This document shows, piece after piece, positions 17,288 through 24,959 of a stretch of DNA of 54,021 nucleotides. The stretch covers positions 1 through 54,021 of the forward strand of contig NZ_AUKZ01000011.1 in assembly GCF_000425025.1 (NCBI RefSeq), read 5' to 3'. A program made the position numbers and the translations under genes. A model generated the notes under the pieces. The model was given only the letters and a program-made list of their open reading frames with translations, did not search any database and was not told the origin of the DNA. The first letter of the stretch is position 1. Each line of letters begins with the position of its first letter. Source of the stretch: Streptococcus castoreus DSM 17536. Its GTDB lineage: Bacteria > Bacillota > Bacilli > Lactobacillales > Streptococcaceae.

Positions 17288-17509
17288 ATGAATGTTATCT
17301 TAAGAAAAACAGGAAATAGTACAGTCATTACAATTCCACATCAAATTAAAGAGACCCTTGGAGCAGAAATCGGAGAAGAAATCGAATTCGTTACTTCAGG
17401 AAACAATGTCATCATTCGCAAAGCTGAGCCAAAATTTAATTTTGATAAAGAACTAGAAAAAGCCATGAACCAATACGATGAACTTTTGAAAGAATTGGTG
17501 GATAAATGA
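17288..17509 (+). CDS. AbrB/MazE-type antitoxin
   Basis: 73 residues. MNVILRKTGNSTVITIPHQI and EIGEEIEFVTSGNNVIIRKA form the swapped-hairpin AbrB/SpoVT DNA-binding fold. The acidic C-terminal tail would block the toxin. AAAGGAG precedes the ATG. The stop overlaps the toxin start (ATGA). Pairing of an AbrB-type antitoxin with a Doc toxin differs from the classical Phd-Doc arrangement but is seen in Firmicutes. Confidence 0.82.
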   Translation: MNVILRKTGNSTVITIPHQIKETLGAEIGEEIEFVTSGNNVIIRKAEPKFNFDKELEKAMNQYDELLKELVDK

Positions 17510-17910
17510 GGTATCTGACCGCTGCAGATATTATCAAAATCAATGTTATGGTTATTGGCAAATATTCTCCAAAGGAACCCGTTGGAATAGCTGACCCTAA
17601 TAGCTTGCAGATGATTGTTGAACAGCCAAAACAGGAGATTTTCGGCAAAGTTCTCTATCCAGATATTTACAGTAAGGCTGCTATTATTTGGATTAACTTG
17701 ATTAAGAAACACCCTTTTTATAATGCTAATAAACGGACTGCTGTTCTTGCCTTACATATGTTTCTGGCAATGAATGGCTACCAATCTAGTCTTTCCTTAC
17801 ATGATGGACTTGAAAAAACAGTTGAAATTGCAACGTTTCAAGGAGATTTTGATGAATTGAAAACAACCATTATCCATTTCCTCAAGCAAGATGGAAATGT
17901 AACAAAATGA
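17506..17910 (+). CDS. Doc-type Fic-domain toxin
   Basis: 134 residues. HPFYNANKRTAVLALHMFL carries the Fic/Doc motif HPFxxxNKRT, close to Doc HPFxDGNKRT; LYPDIYSKAAIIWINLIKKH precedes it. Doc phosphorylates elongation factor Tu with ATP and stops translation. The gene overlaps the antitoxin by 4 nt. A strong terminator follows. Confidence 0.85.
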   Translation: MRYLTAADIIKINVMVIGKYSPKEPVGIADPNSLQMIVEQPKQEIFGKVLYPDIYSKAAIIWINLIKKHPFYNANKRTAVLALHMFLAMNGYQSSLSLHDGLEKTVEIATFQGDFDELKTTIIHFLKQDGNVTK

Positions 17911-17914
17911 CGAT

Positions 17915-17953
17915 AAAAAGTGGTTATCAACCTTTAGTTGACAACCACTTTTT
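17915..17953. terminator. Strong terminator after doc
   Basis: AAAAAGTGGTTATCAAC (17915-17931) pairs with GTTGACAACCACTTTTT (17937-17953) with one mismatch. The A and T tracts make it bidirectional. Confidence 0.85.
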
Positions 17954-18305
17954 GTATTTCTATATTCTATTGTATTTTCCCTTATTTACAATCGTGATTT
18001 AAACCTACAGATAACGACTACTTTATTGGACTTTAGCGTTCCTAGCCACCTAATCTGCTAAATACGTATTAGTATCACATTTCTGTTCATAATGCCATGA
18101 TTTCACTTTCTTTCCTCTCCCCAATACCTCACAATAAACCGGATCGGGAGTTGCTATTTAGTTCACCAGTAGCGGATCCCCTAGGGGATATTGACTATAT
18201 TTTCAACATGCCCGTCGTACTAAAAAAGACAAACAGGTTATTGAACCAATTTGTCTCTTCAATCAAATACTACCAATATTTTGTACGGACTGCAGTATTT
18301 CGACT
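17954..18305. other. Gene-free stretch before the Rgg cluster
   Basis: No supported gene. A palindromic ATCCCCTAGGGGAT lies at about 18175-18188. Minus-strand pieces look protein-like but are full of stops. This may be the left boundary zone of the inserted radical SAM cluster. Confidence 0.45.
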
Positions 18306-18336
18306 AAAAGATAGCATTTATTTCTTGCTATCTTTT
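18306..18336. terminator. Hairpin at the end of the small peptide gene
   Basis: AAAAGATAGCA (18306-18316) pairs with TGCTATCTTTT (18326-18336); the T run is longer on the plus strand. The stop codon of the 29-residue ORF lies in the loop. Confidence 0.6.
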
Positions 18337-18407
18337 TTCAATTGTTTTGGTGATACAAAACAAGTTGTTCTATTGCTTGACACCTTACGAATAATAGGTT
18401 TTGCCAT
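18318..18407 (-). CDS. Small 29-residue peptide, candidate precursor
   Basis: ATG at 18407 with AAAGGAG seven bases upstream. It begins MAKPIIRKVSSNRTTCFVSP and ends QLKKDSKK, with one cysteine. It is basic at both ends with a Ser/Thr/Cys core, no signal peptide and no membrane segment. It lies 81 nt downstream of rgg on the same strand and closes with a hairpin. Its neighbourhood of two radical SAM genes makes a ribosomally made precursor peptide one possibility; it could also be an unrelated small protein. Expression is not shown by the sequence. Confidence 0.45.
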   Translation of the reverse strand: MAKPIIRKVSSNRTTCFVSPKQLKKDSKK

Positions 18408-18488
18408 AACAATTCTCCTTTCCTAATAAATATGGATATTCTACCATCTTTTTCCAAATTACTATAAAAATGTATCATATTCACAACA

Positions 18489-19358
18489 TCAAGATTCTAG
18501 AGTCATTATTTCATCTTTTAACCGCAAATAAAGATTCTCACAATCAATAAAATCTAAAAACTTGGCACACTGTTTCATAATATTTAGCGCTTCTTTATTG
18601 CCATTACTATAACTATAATAAGCTTTATTATATTTCAAAAGAAGTTTTTCATACATATCAGTGTCTGAAATATTTAATTTATCTAAATATGTAATATACC
18701 TTATTGCAATATCATTTCTTTCATGAGAAATTGAAAGATTAATAACATTTAAAAGCATTTGGTGTATTTTTCTTCTATTGTTTGAATTGCTGTAATACAG
18801 CTGTGTTCGCTTTAACATCTCCGAAGAAAAGGTATCCAAAGTTTCAATAGATAAAACCCCAGCGGCATTTGTGAATATCCATAACTCATACCTTCCCCAC
18901 TCCTCAACCGAAAACAAATATTCCATAAGATATGTTATTTCATGCTCTGTCACTGCTGTGTCACTATTACAGTAAGCCATTATAGCTTTAATAACAATAC
19001 AATTTAATGTATACGTTTGTAGTTCTAAAGGATCCGATGCTTCATCCATAAGCTTTTGACTACAGGCTAACATCTTATTTAATTTTACTATATTCTTAGA
19101 CACATAGGCTTCAGATAATTCCTGCGATAAACGAACATCGTCTATTTGATGATAAATATTATAAAGGTACTGAAACTCTTCAAGAGAAACATTCATTCTT
19201 TGTAAGGAATTCAAAAATGCATCTACTGTTAAATGAGATTCATTTCTCTCAAACCTTGAAAGCTGCCCCGCAGAAATACATTTACCAGCAACTTGTCTGA
19301 GTGAAACTTGCTTTGAATTTCTTATTAATTTAAAAACTTTTCCTGTTAAATTTTTCAT
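18489..19358 (-). CDS. rgg: Rgg/MutR-family transcriptional regulator
   Basis: 289 residues from the ATG at 19358; an upstream extension to 19436 is open but lies in the promoter region and lacks family resemblance. The N-terminal HTH reads VSLRQVAGKCISAGQLSRFE with RNESHLTVDAFLNSLQRMNV, the Rgg signature. The long helical C-terminus is the TPR-like peptide-binding domain. It is divergent from a short hydrophobic peptide gene, the standard Rgg-SHP quorum-sensing layout of streptococci. It probably controls the radical SAM operon at 19451-23896. Confidence 0.85.
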   Translation of the reverse strand: MKNLTGKVFKLIRNSKQVSLRQVAGKCISAGQLSRFERNESHLTVDAFLNSLQRMNVSLEEFQYLYNIYHQIDDVRLSQELSEAYVSKNIVKLNKMLACSQKLMDEASDPLELQTYTLNCIVIKAIMAYCNSDTAVTEHEITYLMEYLFSVEEWGRYELWIFTNAAGVLSIETLDTFSSEMLKRTQLYYSNSNNRRKIHQMLLNVINLSISHERNDIAIRYITYLDKLNISDTDMYEKLLLKYNKAYYSYSNGNKEALNIMKQCAKFLDFIDCENLYLRLKDEIMTLES

Positions 19359-19450
19359 ATGTTGTATATCCGTTACAAATATATATATATATACGTGTCT
19401 CATAGTATATAATAATACAAAATAAAAATCAAACAAGGGGAAAATTTAAA

Positions 19451-19519
19451 ATGAAAAATAATTTTTTATCAAAATTTCTTATCGTCTTAGCAAATATTTT
19501 AATCATTATCACTATGTAG
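19451..19519 (+). CDS. shp: Short hydrophobic peptide (SHP-like pheromone precursor)
   Basis: 22 codons from ATG at 19451 to TAG at 19519, with AAGGGG ten bases upstream. It begins MKNNFLSKFLIVLANI; the last residues are LIIITM. A charged start and hydrophobic body are typical of SHP pheromone precursors, whose C-terminal end is exported, processed and re-imported by Opp to bind Rgg. It is divergent from rgg (92 nt) and 27 nt before the first radical SAM gene. The usual Asp or Glu in the mature part is replaced by Asn15. The intergenic region has a -10-like TATAAT near 19408. Confidence 0.7.
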   Translation: MKNNFLSKFLIVLANILIIITM

Positions 19520-19546
19520 TTATTAGGGGGTTGGAGGTTAGCAATA

Positions 19547-20728
19547 ATGTTTATATTTAAGTTTGAAACCAGAGAAATAACGGACTTAGAAACTTTAGAA
19601 ATCTATGAGGTAGACCAAGACTCTGCAAAAATTTTACACTCTTATTTAGAGGGGAACTTACCTGAATCAGAAAATGAGTCTCTACAAATTATTAAAAAGG
19701 CTTTGGAAGATAATTTTATCCATCTAAATGATCTACAATTATGGACGGAGGATACATTTAGACTAAATACACCTATAGTTCATATCATTCAAAATTGCAA
19801 TAGTCCATGTACAATTTGTGATTGTTGGAAAACCAGAGAAAGGAATATTCGTACCGCAGTAGAACTTTATCCATCATTCAAAAAAATGTCGGAATATGGT
19901 GCAAGTTCCATAATGGTATCTGGAGGTGAACCTACACTAAATCCTGAACTAGAGCAAATTATTGATGACATTCATTCCCTAGGTATGGGGGTAGAATTAA
20001 ATACTAACGGCACCCTCTTATCTCGCAACAAATATTTATATAAAAAAAATATAGAGGCATTAATTATCTCTATCGATGGTTTCTCTCCTGAAGAATATAA
20101 ACAAATTCGAGGTATTAATAAATTCGAAACTGTTTGTAATAATATTATTGAATTCAAAAAGTATTCACCAGAAACTATCGTTGGAATCCGTGTTACTTTA
20201 ACAAAGTATACATTAAATCAATTAGATAAGTTAATTGATTTATGTAAAAAGTTAAATATTGATAGTGTCGGGTTCAATCCTATTGATGTTACCTCATCTA
20301 GCTTTTCTAGAAATATGAATTTCAAGCGTTCTATGCTATTAAGAAACAGACTATTCCCTGATTTAGATTATCTTAATGATTTTATTGCTTCCTTAGAAAA
20401 CACTGAATCGGATAACTATAAAATTATTGAGGAAGCTAGCTCAAAATCATTATTTTCTTGGAACGTTTCACAGTTTAAAAAATGTGCAAACTACTATAAA
20501 GGAATATTAACATCCGAAGAAACTCTCAATTCATCCGAGCCTTGTAATTTCCCGAATTATTCACTGGTAGTTGACTACGATCAAACCATTAAACCTTGCT
20601 TCTATGCGCCCGCATTTTCAAATTTAAAAGACTTTCCAAATGACACATGGGACTTAACAAAAATAAAGGAACATCTCCGTAATACTGGAATATGTAAAGG
20701 ATGTAGGGGGAAAGTTTTCTGTGGATAA
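19547..20728 (+). CDS. Radical SAM/SPASM-type enzyme
   Basis: 393 residues. An N-terminal ~75-residue region (YEVDQDSAKILHSYLEG) resembles a PqqD-like peptide-recognition domain. The radical SAM cluster motif is CNSPCTIC (C84, C88, C91), SGGEPT at 125-130 and ELNTNGTLL follow. C-terminal cysteines (PCNFPNY, KPCFYAP, CKGC at 383-386, C392) fit a SPASM-like auxiliary iron-sulfur region. Such enzymes install crosslinks or epimerise residues in RiPP peptides, but some act on small molecules. GGAGG precedes the ATG. It overlaps the next gene by 8 nt. Confidence 0.88.
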   Translation: MFIFKFETREITDLETLEIYEVDQDSAKILHSYLEGNLPESENESLQIIKKALEDNFIHLNDLQLWTEDTFRLNTPIVHIIQNCNSPCTICDCWKTRERNIRTAVELYPSFKKMSEYGASSIMVSGGEPTLNPELEQIIDDIHSLGMGVELNTNGTLLSRNKYLYKKNIEALIISIDGFSPEEYKQIRGINKFETVCNNIIEFKKYSPETIVGIRVTLTKYTLNQLDKLIDLCKKLNIDSVGFNPIDVTSSSFSRNMNFKRSMLLRNRLFPDLDYLNDFIASLENTESDNYKIIEEASSKSLFSWNVSQFKKCANYYKGILTSEETLNSSEPCNFPNYSLVVDYDQTIKPCFYAPAFSNLKDFPNDTWDLTKIKEHLRNTGICKGCRGKVFCG

Positions 20729-22559
20729 AAAAATATTTCAATTATCTTATATTTTAAGAAGCACTGCTATATCTATGCTTATTTTACCTATTTGGTGGGT
20801 AGATATACAAAAAATACCATTACAACCCTATCTAACAATTGCAGCTCTAGTGCCTATAATATCTCTAATTTTAGATATTCCATTTTCAGTTATAGCAGAC
20901 AAATTTGGATTGAAAATATCATATTTTATTGGTTTGATTATCTTCTCTGTTTCATTTTTAACTCCTCTATTGCTCTCTGGTATAGCATCTTATATTGTTT
21001 TTACTATACTGTCAGTATTAGCAGATAGCCTGATAAATGGTGTCGAGATTGCAATTATTAAAAGCATCTCAGGTAGCAACTTTTCCGAATATTACTCAAA
21101 ATTATCTCAATCATTCTACTTGTTTACAATACCTCTCTTCTTTATAAGTGTAATAGCTTACCAATTTAATACTTTACTTCCATTGATTATTCAATGTATC
21201 ACCATCTTTCTATCAGCAATAAATTTATTACGAATTAAAATTATGGATGATTCAATACCAGAGGTTCAAATACATGAGGGCTGGTCTTTGAAAACAACCC
21301 CAAAATACTTTATTATTCTCTGCTCAATTATTCTTATTTATTCTGTTTTTGATGGCGCCGTACAATTTCAAAACAGAAGCATTCAGTTACTTTTATCCGA
21401 TAATTTACTTATACTATCATGTTTATTCGCCTGTGGGAATGTAATATCATCAGTGGGGTTGGGAAAACGAGTCTATAATTTCATTAACGATCGTACAACA
21501 TCTTTCAAAATTTCCTTAATTACTCTCATCTTCGTTTTATCATTAATTTTACTTTCCTTAAATAAATTAGTTTCTATCATCATAGGATACATAGGCATAT
21601 CTTTAATAAAAGGAATTTATAGACCAATTATGAGCGAACTTTATAGTAATCTTCAGCCTAAGCAAAAATGGAAAGCTAGCTGGTTTAGCTTCCTTTCAGT
21701 AGGTAGTGGCATCATTTTGATAGCAATAAATTTCTTTTTTACACAAATCAGTAATCAATTACAATTATTAGAGCTTTTATGGGCATTACTAATTTTGGGA
21801 ACTGGAATGATATTTTATGTAGTTATTTGGAAAAATGAAAGACTTGAACTTAGCTATCACGACTCAAGCTCACTTTCAAATAAAACAACTACATTAATAA
21901 TTGATTTAATTAGGTCAAAATTAAATATACGACAATCGTATCCCATACAATATTCCTCATATAATAATGTTTCGGAAATAAAAGAGATACAGGAAACAAC
22001 CACACTACCAGTTGTAAAAATTATAGATACTGATGATCATTCATTAACTTATCAGTATTTCTCTGGGATAAAGTTAGAAAATTTAGATTCTGATAAACAA
22101 CATGCTACAATAATTAATATTGTTGAACTACTTAAAACTAGAGAGATAGAAGAAACCACCACTCAATATCCTTGTAGTTGTATTACATTAAGCCATGAAG
22201 ACTTACATCCAGGAAATATCTTAGTATCAAACAAACAATATAAAGTAATTGATTGGGACTTCTCAGGAATGGGTTATAAAATAACCGATGAAATCTCTCT
22301 TTTATTCCATCCCAAACTTCATCTAACACTTAATGAAAGATTTAAATATCTCACTGATATCGCCCAATATCATTCGGATATTTGTCCAATCAAATTAAGT
22401 GTAGACAAAAATACTAAATTTGTAGAAACATATTTACATAATAAAATTAAAGAAATTTCTAATTGGAATTCCACTTCAAAATACGCCAAAGAACTAAAAG
22501 ACGAATACCTAACTTTATTAATGGAGGTTAAAAAATTTGGCAATACCATTGATAATTAG
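20721..22559 (+). CDS. MFS transporter fused to a choline/aminoglycoside kinase-like domain
   Basis: 612 residues from GTG at 20721 (GTAGGGGGAAAG upstream). Residues 1 to about 375 are a multi-span MFS-type transporter; SVIADKFGLKISYFIG matches the MFS loop 2-3 motif. From about 400 the protein is soluble. LSHEDLHPGNILV (490-502) and KVIDWDFSG (508-516) are the catalytic loop HxDxxxxN and metal-binding D of APH/choline kinases. LTYQYFSGIKLENL resembles their hinge. No clear Gly-rich loop or N-lobe Lys is visible, so the kinase is short or atypical. I know no standard family with this fusion. It may modify its substrate during transport. Confidence 0.75.
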   Translation: MDKKIFQLSYILRSTAISMLILPIWWVDIQKIPLQPYLTIAALVPIISLILDIPFSVIADKFGLKISYFIGLIIFSVSFLTPLLLSGIASYIVFTILSVLADSLINGVEIAIIKSISGSNFSEYYSKLSQSFYLFTIPLFFISVIAYQFNTLLPLIIQCITIFLSAINLLRIKIMDDSIPEVQIHEGWSLKTTPKYFIILCSIILIYSVFDGAVQFQNRSIQLLLSDNLLILSCLFACGNVISSVGLGKRVYNFINDRTTSFKISLITLIFVLSLILLSLNKLVSIIIGYIGISLIKGIYRPIMSELYSNLQPKQKWKASWFSFLSVGSGIILIAINFFFTQISNQLQLLELLWALLILGTGMIFYVVIWKNERLELSYHDSSSLSNKTTTLIIDLIRSKLNIRQSYPIQYSSYNNVSEIKEIQETTTLPVVKIIDTDDHSLTYQYFSGIKLENLDSDKQHATIINIVELLKTREIEETTTQYPCSCITLSHEDLHPGNILVSNKQYKVIDWDFSGMGYKITDEISLLFHPKLHLTLNERFKYLTDIAQYHSDICPIKLSVDKNTKFVETYLHNKIKEISNWNSTSKYAKELKDEYLTLLMEVKKFGNTIDN

Positions 22560-23100
22560 CACTTACTGTAGTGCAGGATGTAATCATTGTCCATTTAATA
22601 AAGCAGGTACTAAAATTAAAAATCCTGAAATAAATGATAAAGAAATCTATATCATTACGGGTGGAGAGCCTCTGGAAGATCTTACACATTTAAGAAACGT
22701 CATAAAGCAGCTCCAATCAAAGAATGCATATTTTAGATTAGCAACAGGAGGACACATTAGAATAGCCTCGATTCATAATATACTATCAAATACATCTAAC
22801 TATTTGGGTATAAACATTGGAACAGATATCCTACTAAGAAACGACTCTACTGATTTACAAAAAATTTGGTTAGAAAATTGGGGACTTTATGGGAAACTAT
22901 CGAATACATGGTTAACAATAACATTATCTTATGATATTGAACTACCCACAATAGAAAAATTAATAACTGAGACTAAGCCTCGTAAAGTTTTACTCAACGA
23001 AATAGAGGACGGATTTAAAGACTATATCAAATATTTTCATCTATTAAAAACGAAATTCCCCTTAATAATATTTATTGAAGGTTATAGAAATGAAACTTAA
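22537..23100 (+). CDS. Very small second radical SAM protein
   Basis: 187 residues from TTG at 22537, with GGAGG nine bases upstream. It overlaps the fusion gene by 23 nt. CSAGCNHC (C11, C15, C18) is the radical SAM cluster motif, and TGGEPLED (41-48) the SAM-binding GGEP. Later motifs are weak and the barrel is shorter than the usual ~220-250 residues. It has no SPASM cysteines. It may be a minimal activase-like enzyme, or a partner of the first radical SAM protein. Confidence 0.78.
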   Translation: MAIPLIISTYCSAGCNHCPFNKAGTKIKNPEINDKEIYIITGGEPLEDLTHLRNVIKQLQSKNAYFRLATGGHIRIASIHNILSNTSNYLGINIGTDILLRNDSTDLQKIWLENWGLYGKLSNTWLTITLSYDIELPTIEKLITETKPRKVLLNEIEDGFKDYIKYFHLLKTKFPLIIFIEGYRNET

Positions 23101-23896
23101 AACAAATACTTTAAATATTCCAAGTGGTTTTGGCAGTGCAAGCGGAACAATATTCCATAAACAAATCTTTTTTATTGATTTTGATGATAAACTCCCCTAC
23201 TCATTTTGGGAAATAACATATAGTCCCTCCAGGGGAACTGATTCCGGTAAATTAGAAAAAAGTTTATTAAAATATATGGCAAGCATGCATACCTCCGATC
23301 CTATTATTATAAATCATATTTCTTGGAGAAATTTTTTAATTTCAAAAAGTAATGTTATTAAAAAGAAAATTCGTCTTTCGGGTATTGAGTTCGATTTAAC
23401 AAAGCAAACTACTTTTATTCCAAAAGTTGATTTTTTAAGAATAAAAGCTTATAAGAATGTTCCAAAATGGATTTTTAGCTTGGTTACCATGCCTCAAATA
23501 CTTATTATTGATTACAATAATTCTAGTGATCTTGGTAATTTAAGTAAAGACTTGGCACAAATTCAAAGTACATTTCCTGATATTAAAGTTTATTTAGAAC
23601 AACCTTTTGAAAGCTTTGAAAACTGCAGAAATAGACCTGAATTTGAAAAATGTCACCTAATATTTGATGGTTATAACTACATAAATAAGATCAAAAATAA
23701 TTATATTAACAAGGGTGATATTTTTAACTTCAAAATTGGTCGCAATACTGTAAAGGAATATGAGTATTTGATAAAAAATAATTATAATATTATTTTTGGC
23801 AATGTCACCTCTTCAAAAATCGGTCAAGAAATTTGTAATAAGTTGTCTGATAGATTTGCCAATGTTGAATTAAATTGTATTGAGATAAAAAATTAG
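23090..23896 (+). CDS. Divergent enolase-superfamily protein
   Basis: 268 residues from ATG at 23090 (GAAGG upstream), overlapping the previous gene by 11 nt; a TTG at 23075 is less likely. Landmarks follow the muconate-lactonizing/dipeptide epimerase order: FLRIKAYK (Lys119/122), LIIDYNN (Asp141), VYLEQPFES (Glu170), LIFDGYN (Asp193) and FNFKIGR (Lys215). These match the three metal ligands and the two catalytic lysines. The protein is shorter than the usual 320-370 residues, mostly at the N-terminal cap. L-Ala-D/L-Glu epimerase or o-succinylbenzoate-synthase-like chemistry is possible. The call is by motif reading only. Confidence 0.55.
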   Translation: MKLKTNTLNIPSGFGSASGTIFHKQIFFIDFDDKLPYSFWEITYSPSRGTDSGKLEKSLLKYMASMHTSDPIIINHISWRNFLISKSNVIKKKIRLSGIEFDLTKQTTFIPKVDFLRIKAYKNVPKWIFSLVTMPQILIIDYNNSSDLGNLSKDLAQIQSTFPDIKVYLEQPFESFENCRNRPEFEKCHLIFDGYNYINKIKNNYINKGDIFNFKIGRNTVKEYEYLIKNNYNIIFGNVTSSKIGQEICNKLSDRFANVELNCIEIKN

Positions 23897-24198
23897 CTTA
23901 ACTCCAAAGAAGATTTTTAGATAAGGGGTTTGGGGATTTTCCCCAAAATAGAAATCAAACAGCATCATAAATGTGTCAGTCTGACCATTACTGATGTTTG
24001 ATTTTGACGACAGTGAGTATACACTGTCTGAGTTCGCAAAGTCCTTTTGACATTTTATAAACATTGCCGTACTTGATACGGTGCCGTACATTGTCTGTAC
24101 AAGGAGTTTTCACGACTACATGATAAAAAACGCTGACCACCATCAGCGTTTTTGTTGTCATATTTTGAAATGATGTCATCAAAATGACTGGAGAACTA
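23897..24198. other. Hairpin-rich intergenic region, candidate oriT of IME2
   Basis: No gene. Inverted repeats: TTTGGGG/CCCCAAA (23929-23947), ACAGTG/CACTGT (24010-24027), CCGTA/TACGG (24067-24081). These lie beyond the 3' end of the two MobC-like genes. Because IME2 has MobC-like proteins and no relaxase, this is the likeliest oriT region, but I do not recognise a known nick sequence. Confidence 0.4.
24126..24153. terminator. Strong terminator between convergent operons
   Basis: AAAAAACGCTGA, loop CCACCA, TCAGCGTTTTT. It is symmetric and would serve both the rightward enolase-end operon and the leftward mob operon. Confidence 0.85.
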
Positions 24199-24555
24199 TC
24201 ACTTCTTAGCTATTCGTTGCTTGTCTTCCTTCAGTTGTTTCTCTACCAGTTCTACAAACTCCTCCATCAACTGACCTAATTCCATCAAATCTTGTTGGGA
24301 AATTTTTCCAAACTGGGTCGCACTCCTGGCGATACTATTAATTGTTCGACCAACCGATAATAACCTATCCGTCAAAGTCTGATACTCTAGAAAACTTACT
24401 ATCCAAACTTCAAAATCAGGTTTTAATAACTGCTTTCTAGCAAAACGAGAAAAGTTTGAAAAGCCATCTTGCTTCATTCGCTCTAACAGTTTTTGATTTT
24501 CTTCTTCAGACAAAAAGACTTGTTTAATAACATTCCTAATTCTCTTTTTAACCAT
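24199..24555 (-). CDS. MobC-like mobilization accessory protein
   Basis: 118 residues. The N-terminal IKQVFLSEEENQKLLERMKQ and FSNFSRFARKQLL form a ribbon-helix-helix DNA-binding fold of MobC/relaxosome accessory proteins. SVGRTINSIARSATQFGKIS is the conserved MobC C-terminal region. It is the last gene of the leftward IME2 operon. MobC proteins bind oriT and help a relaxase. No relaxase is encoded in IME2, so it probably works with one supplied in trans. Confidence 0.75.
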   Translation of the reverse strand: MVKKRIRNVIKQVFLSEEENQKLLERMKQDGFSNFSRFARKQLLKPDFEVWIVSFLEYQTLTDRLLSVGRTINSIARSATQFGKISQQDLMELGQLMEEFVELVEKQLKEDKQRIAKK

Positions 24556-24604
24556 TAAGCTCCCTTAGATAATAATTTTCGTTTCTTTTTCTTGTAGTAA
24601 CGTG

Positions 24605-24916
24605 TTAATGCTTTTCATAATTTGAAACTAGCCTTCTGCTATAGTCCATAGCTTTGTAGGCTTGACTATCTTGAGACTGCTCTGCAATTTTAGATAACTG
24701 CCTTAAATTATTTTCGATACGTCTTATAGAATAAATCAATTCTTCAAACTGAGAGTCATCAAATTGAATAAAGAGTGATGTTTCCTTAAAGAGCATCCGA
24801 CGAGCATAATTTGAGAATGTCCCTAATCCTGTATTATCCACTAACTGATTAAGTACTTCATTCTGCGACTCTGTCACATAAAACTTCTTTAAAATAGTCC
24901 TGACACGTTCAGTCAT
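24605..24916 (-). CDS. Second MobC-like protein
   Basis: 103 residues. ILKKFYVTESQNEVLNQLVD and FSNYARRMLF are a ribbon-helix-helix similar to the neighbouring gene, and RRIENNLRQLSKIAEQSQDS is the matching C-terminal region. It is a divergent paralogue. Two MobC-like proteins side by side suggest a heteromeric oriT complex. It is separated from its neighbour by 49 nt. Confidence 0.68.
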   Translation of the reverse strand: MTERVRTILKKFYVTESQNEVLNQLVDNTGLGTFSNYARRMLFKETSLFIQFDDSQFEELIYSIRRIENNLRQLSKIAEQSQDSQAYKAMDYSRRLVSNYEKH

Positions 24917-24959
24917 GACGAACCATCCTTAAATAGCTGTCTGCCTGCTTCGTATCAAA

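Noticed and set aside
17954..18305. Broken gene on the minus strand
   Set aside because: Short protein-like pieces exist but no family or consistent order could be recognised.
18097..18426. Plus-strand open frame of 109 codons before rgg
   Set aside because: No ribosome binding site or family resemblance, and it runs antisense through the small peptide gene and hairpin.
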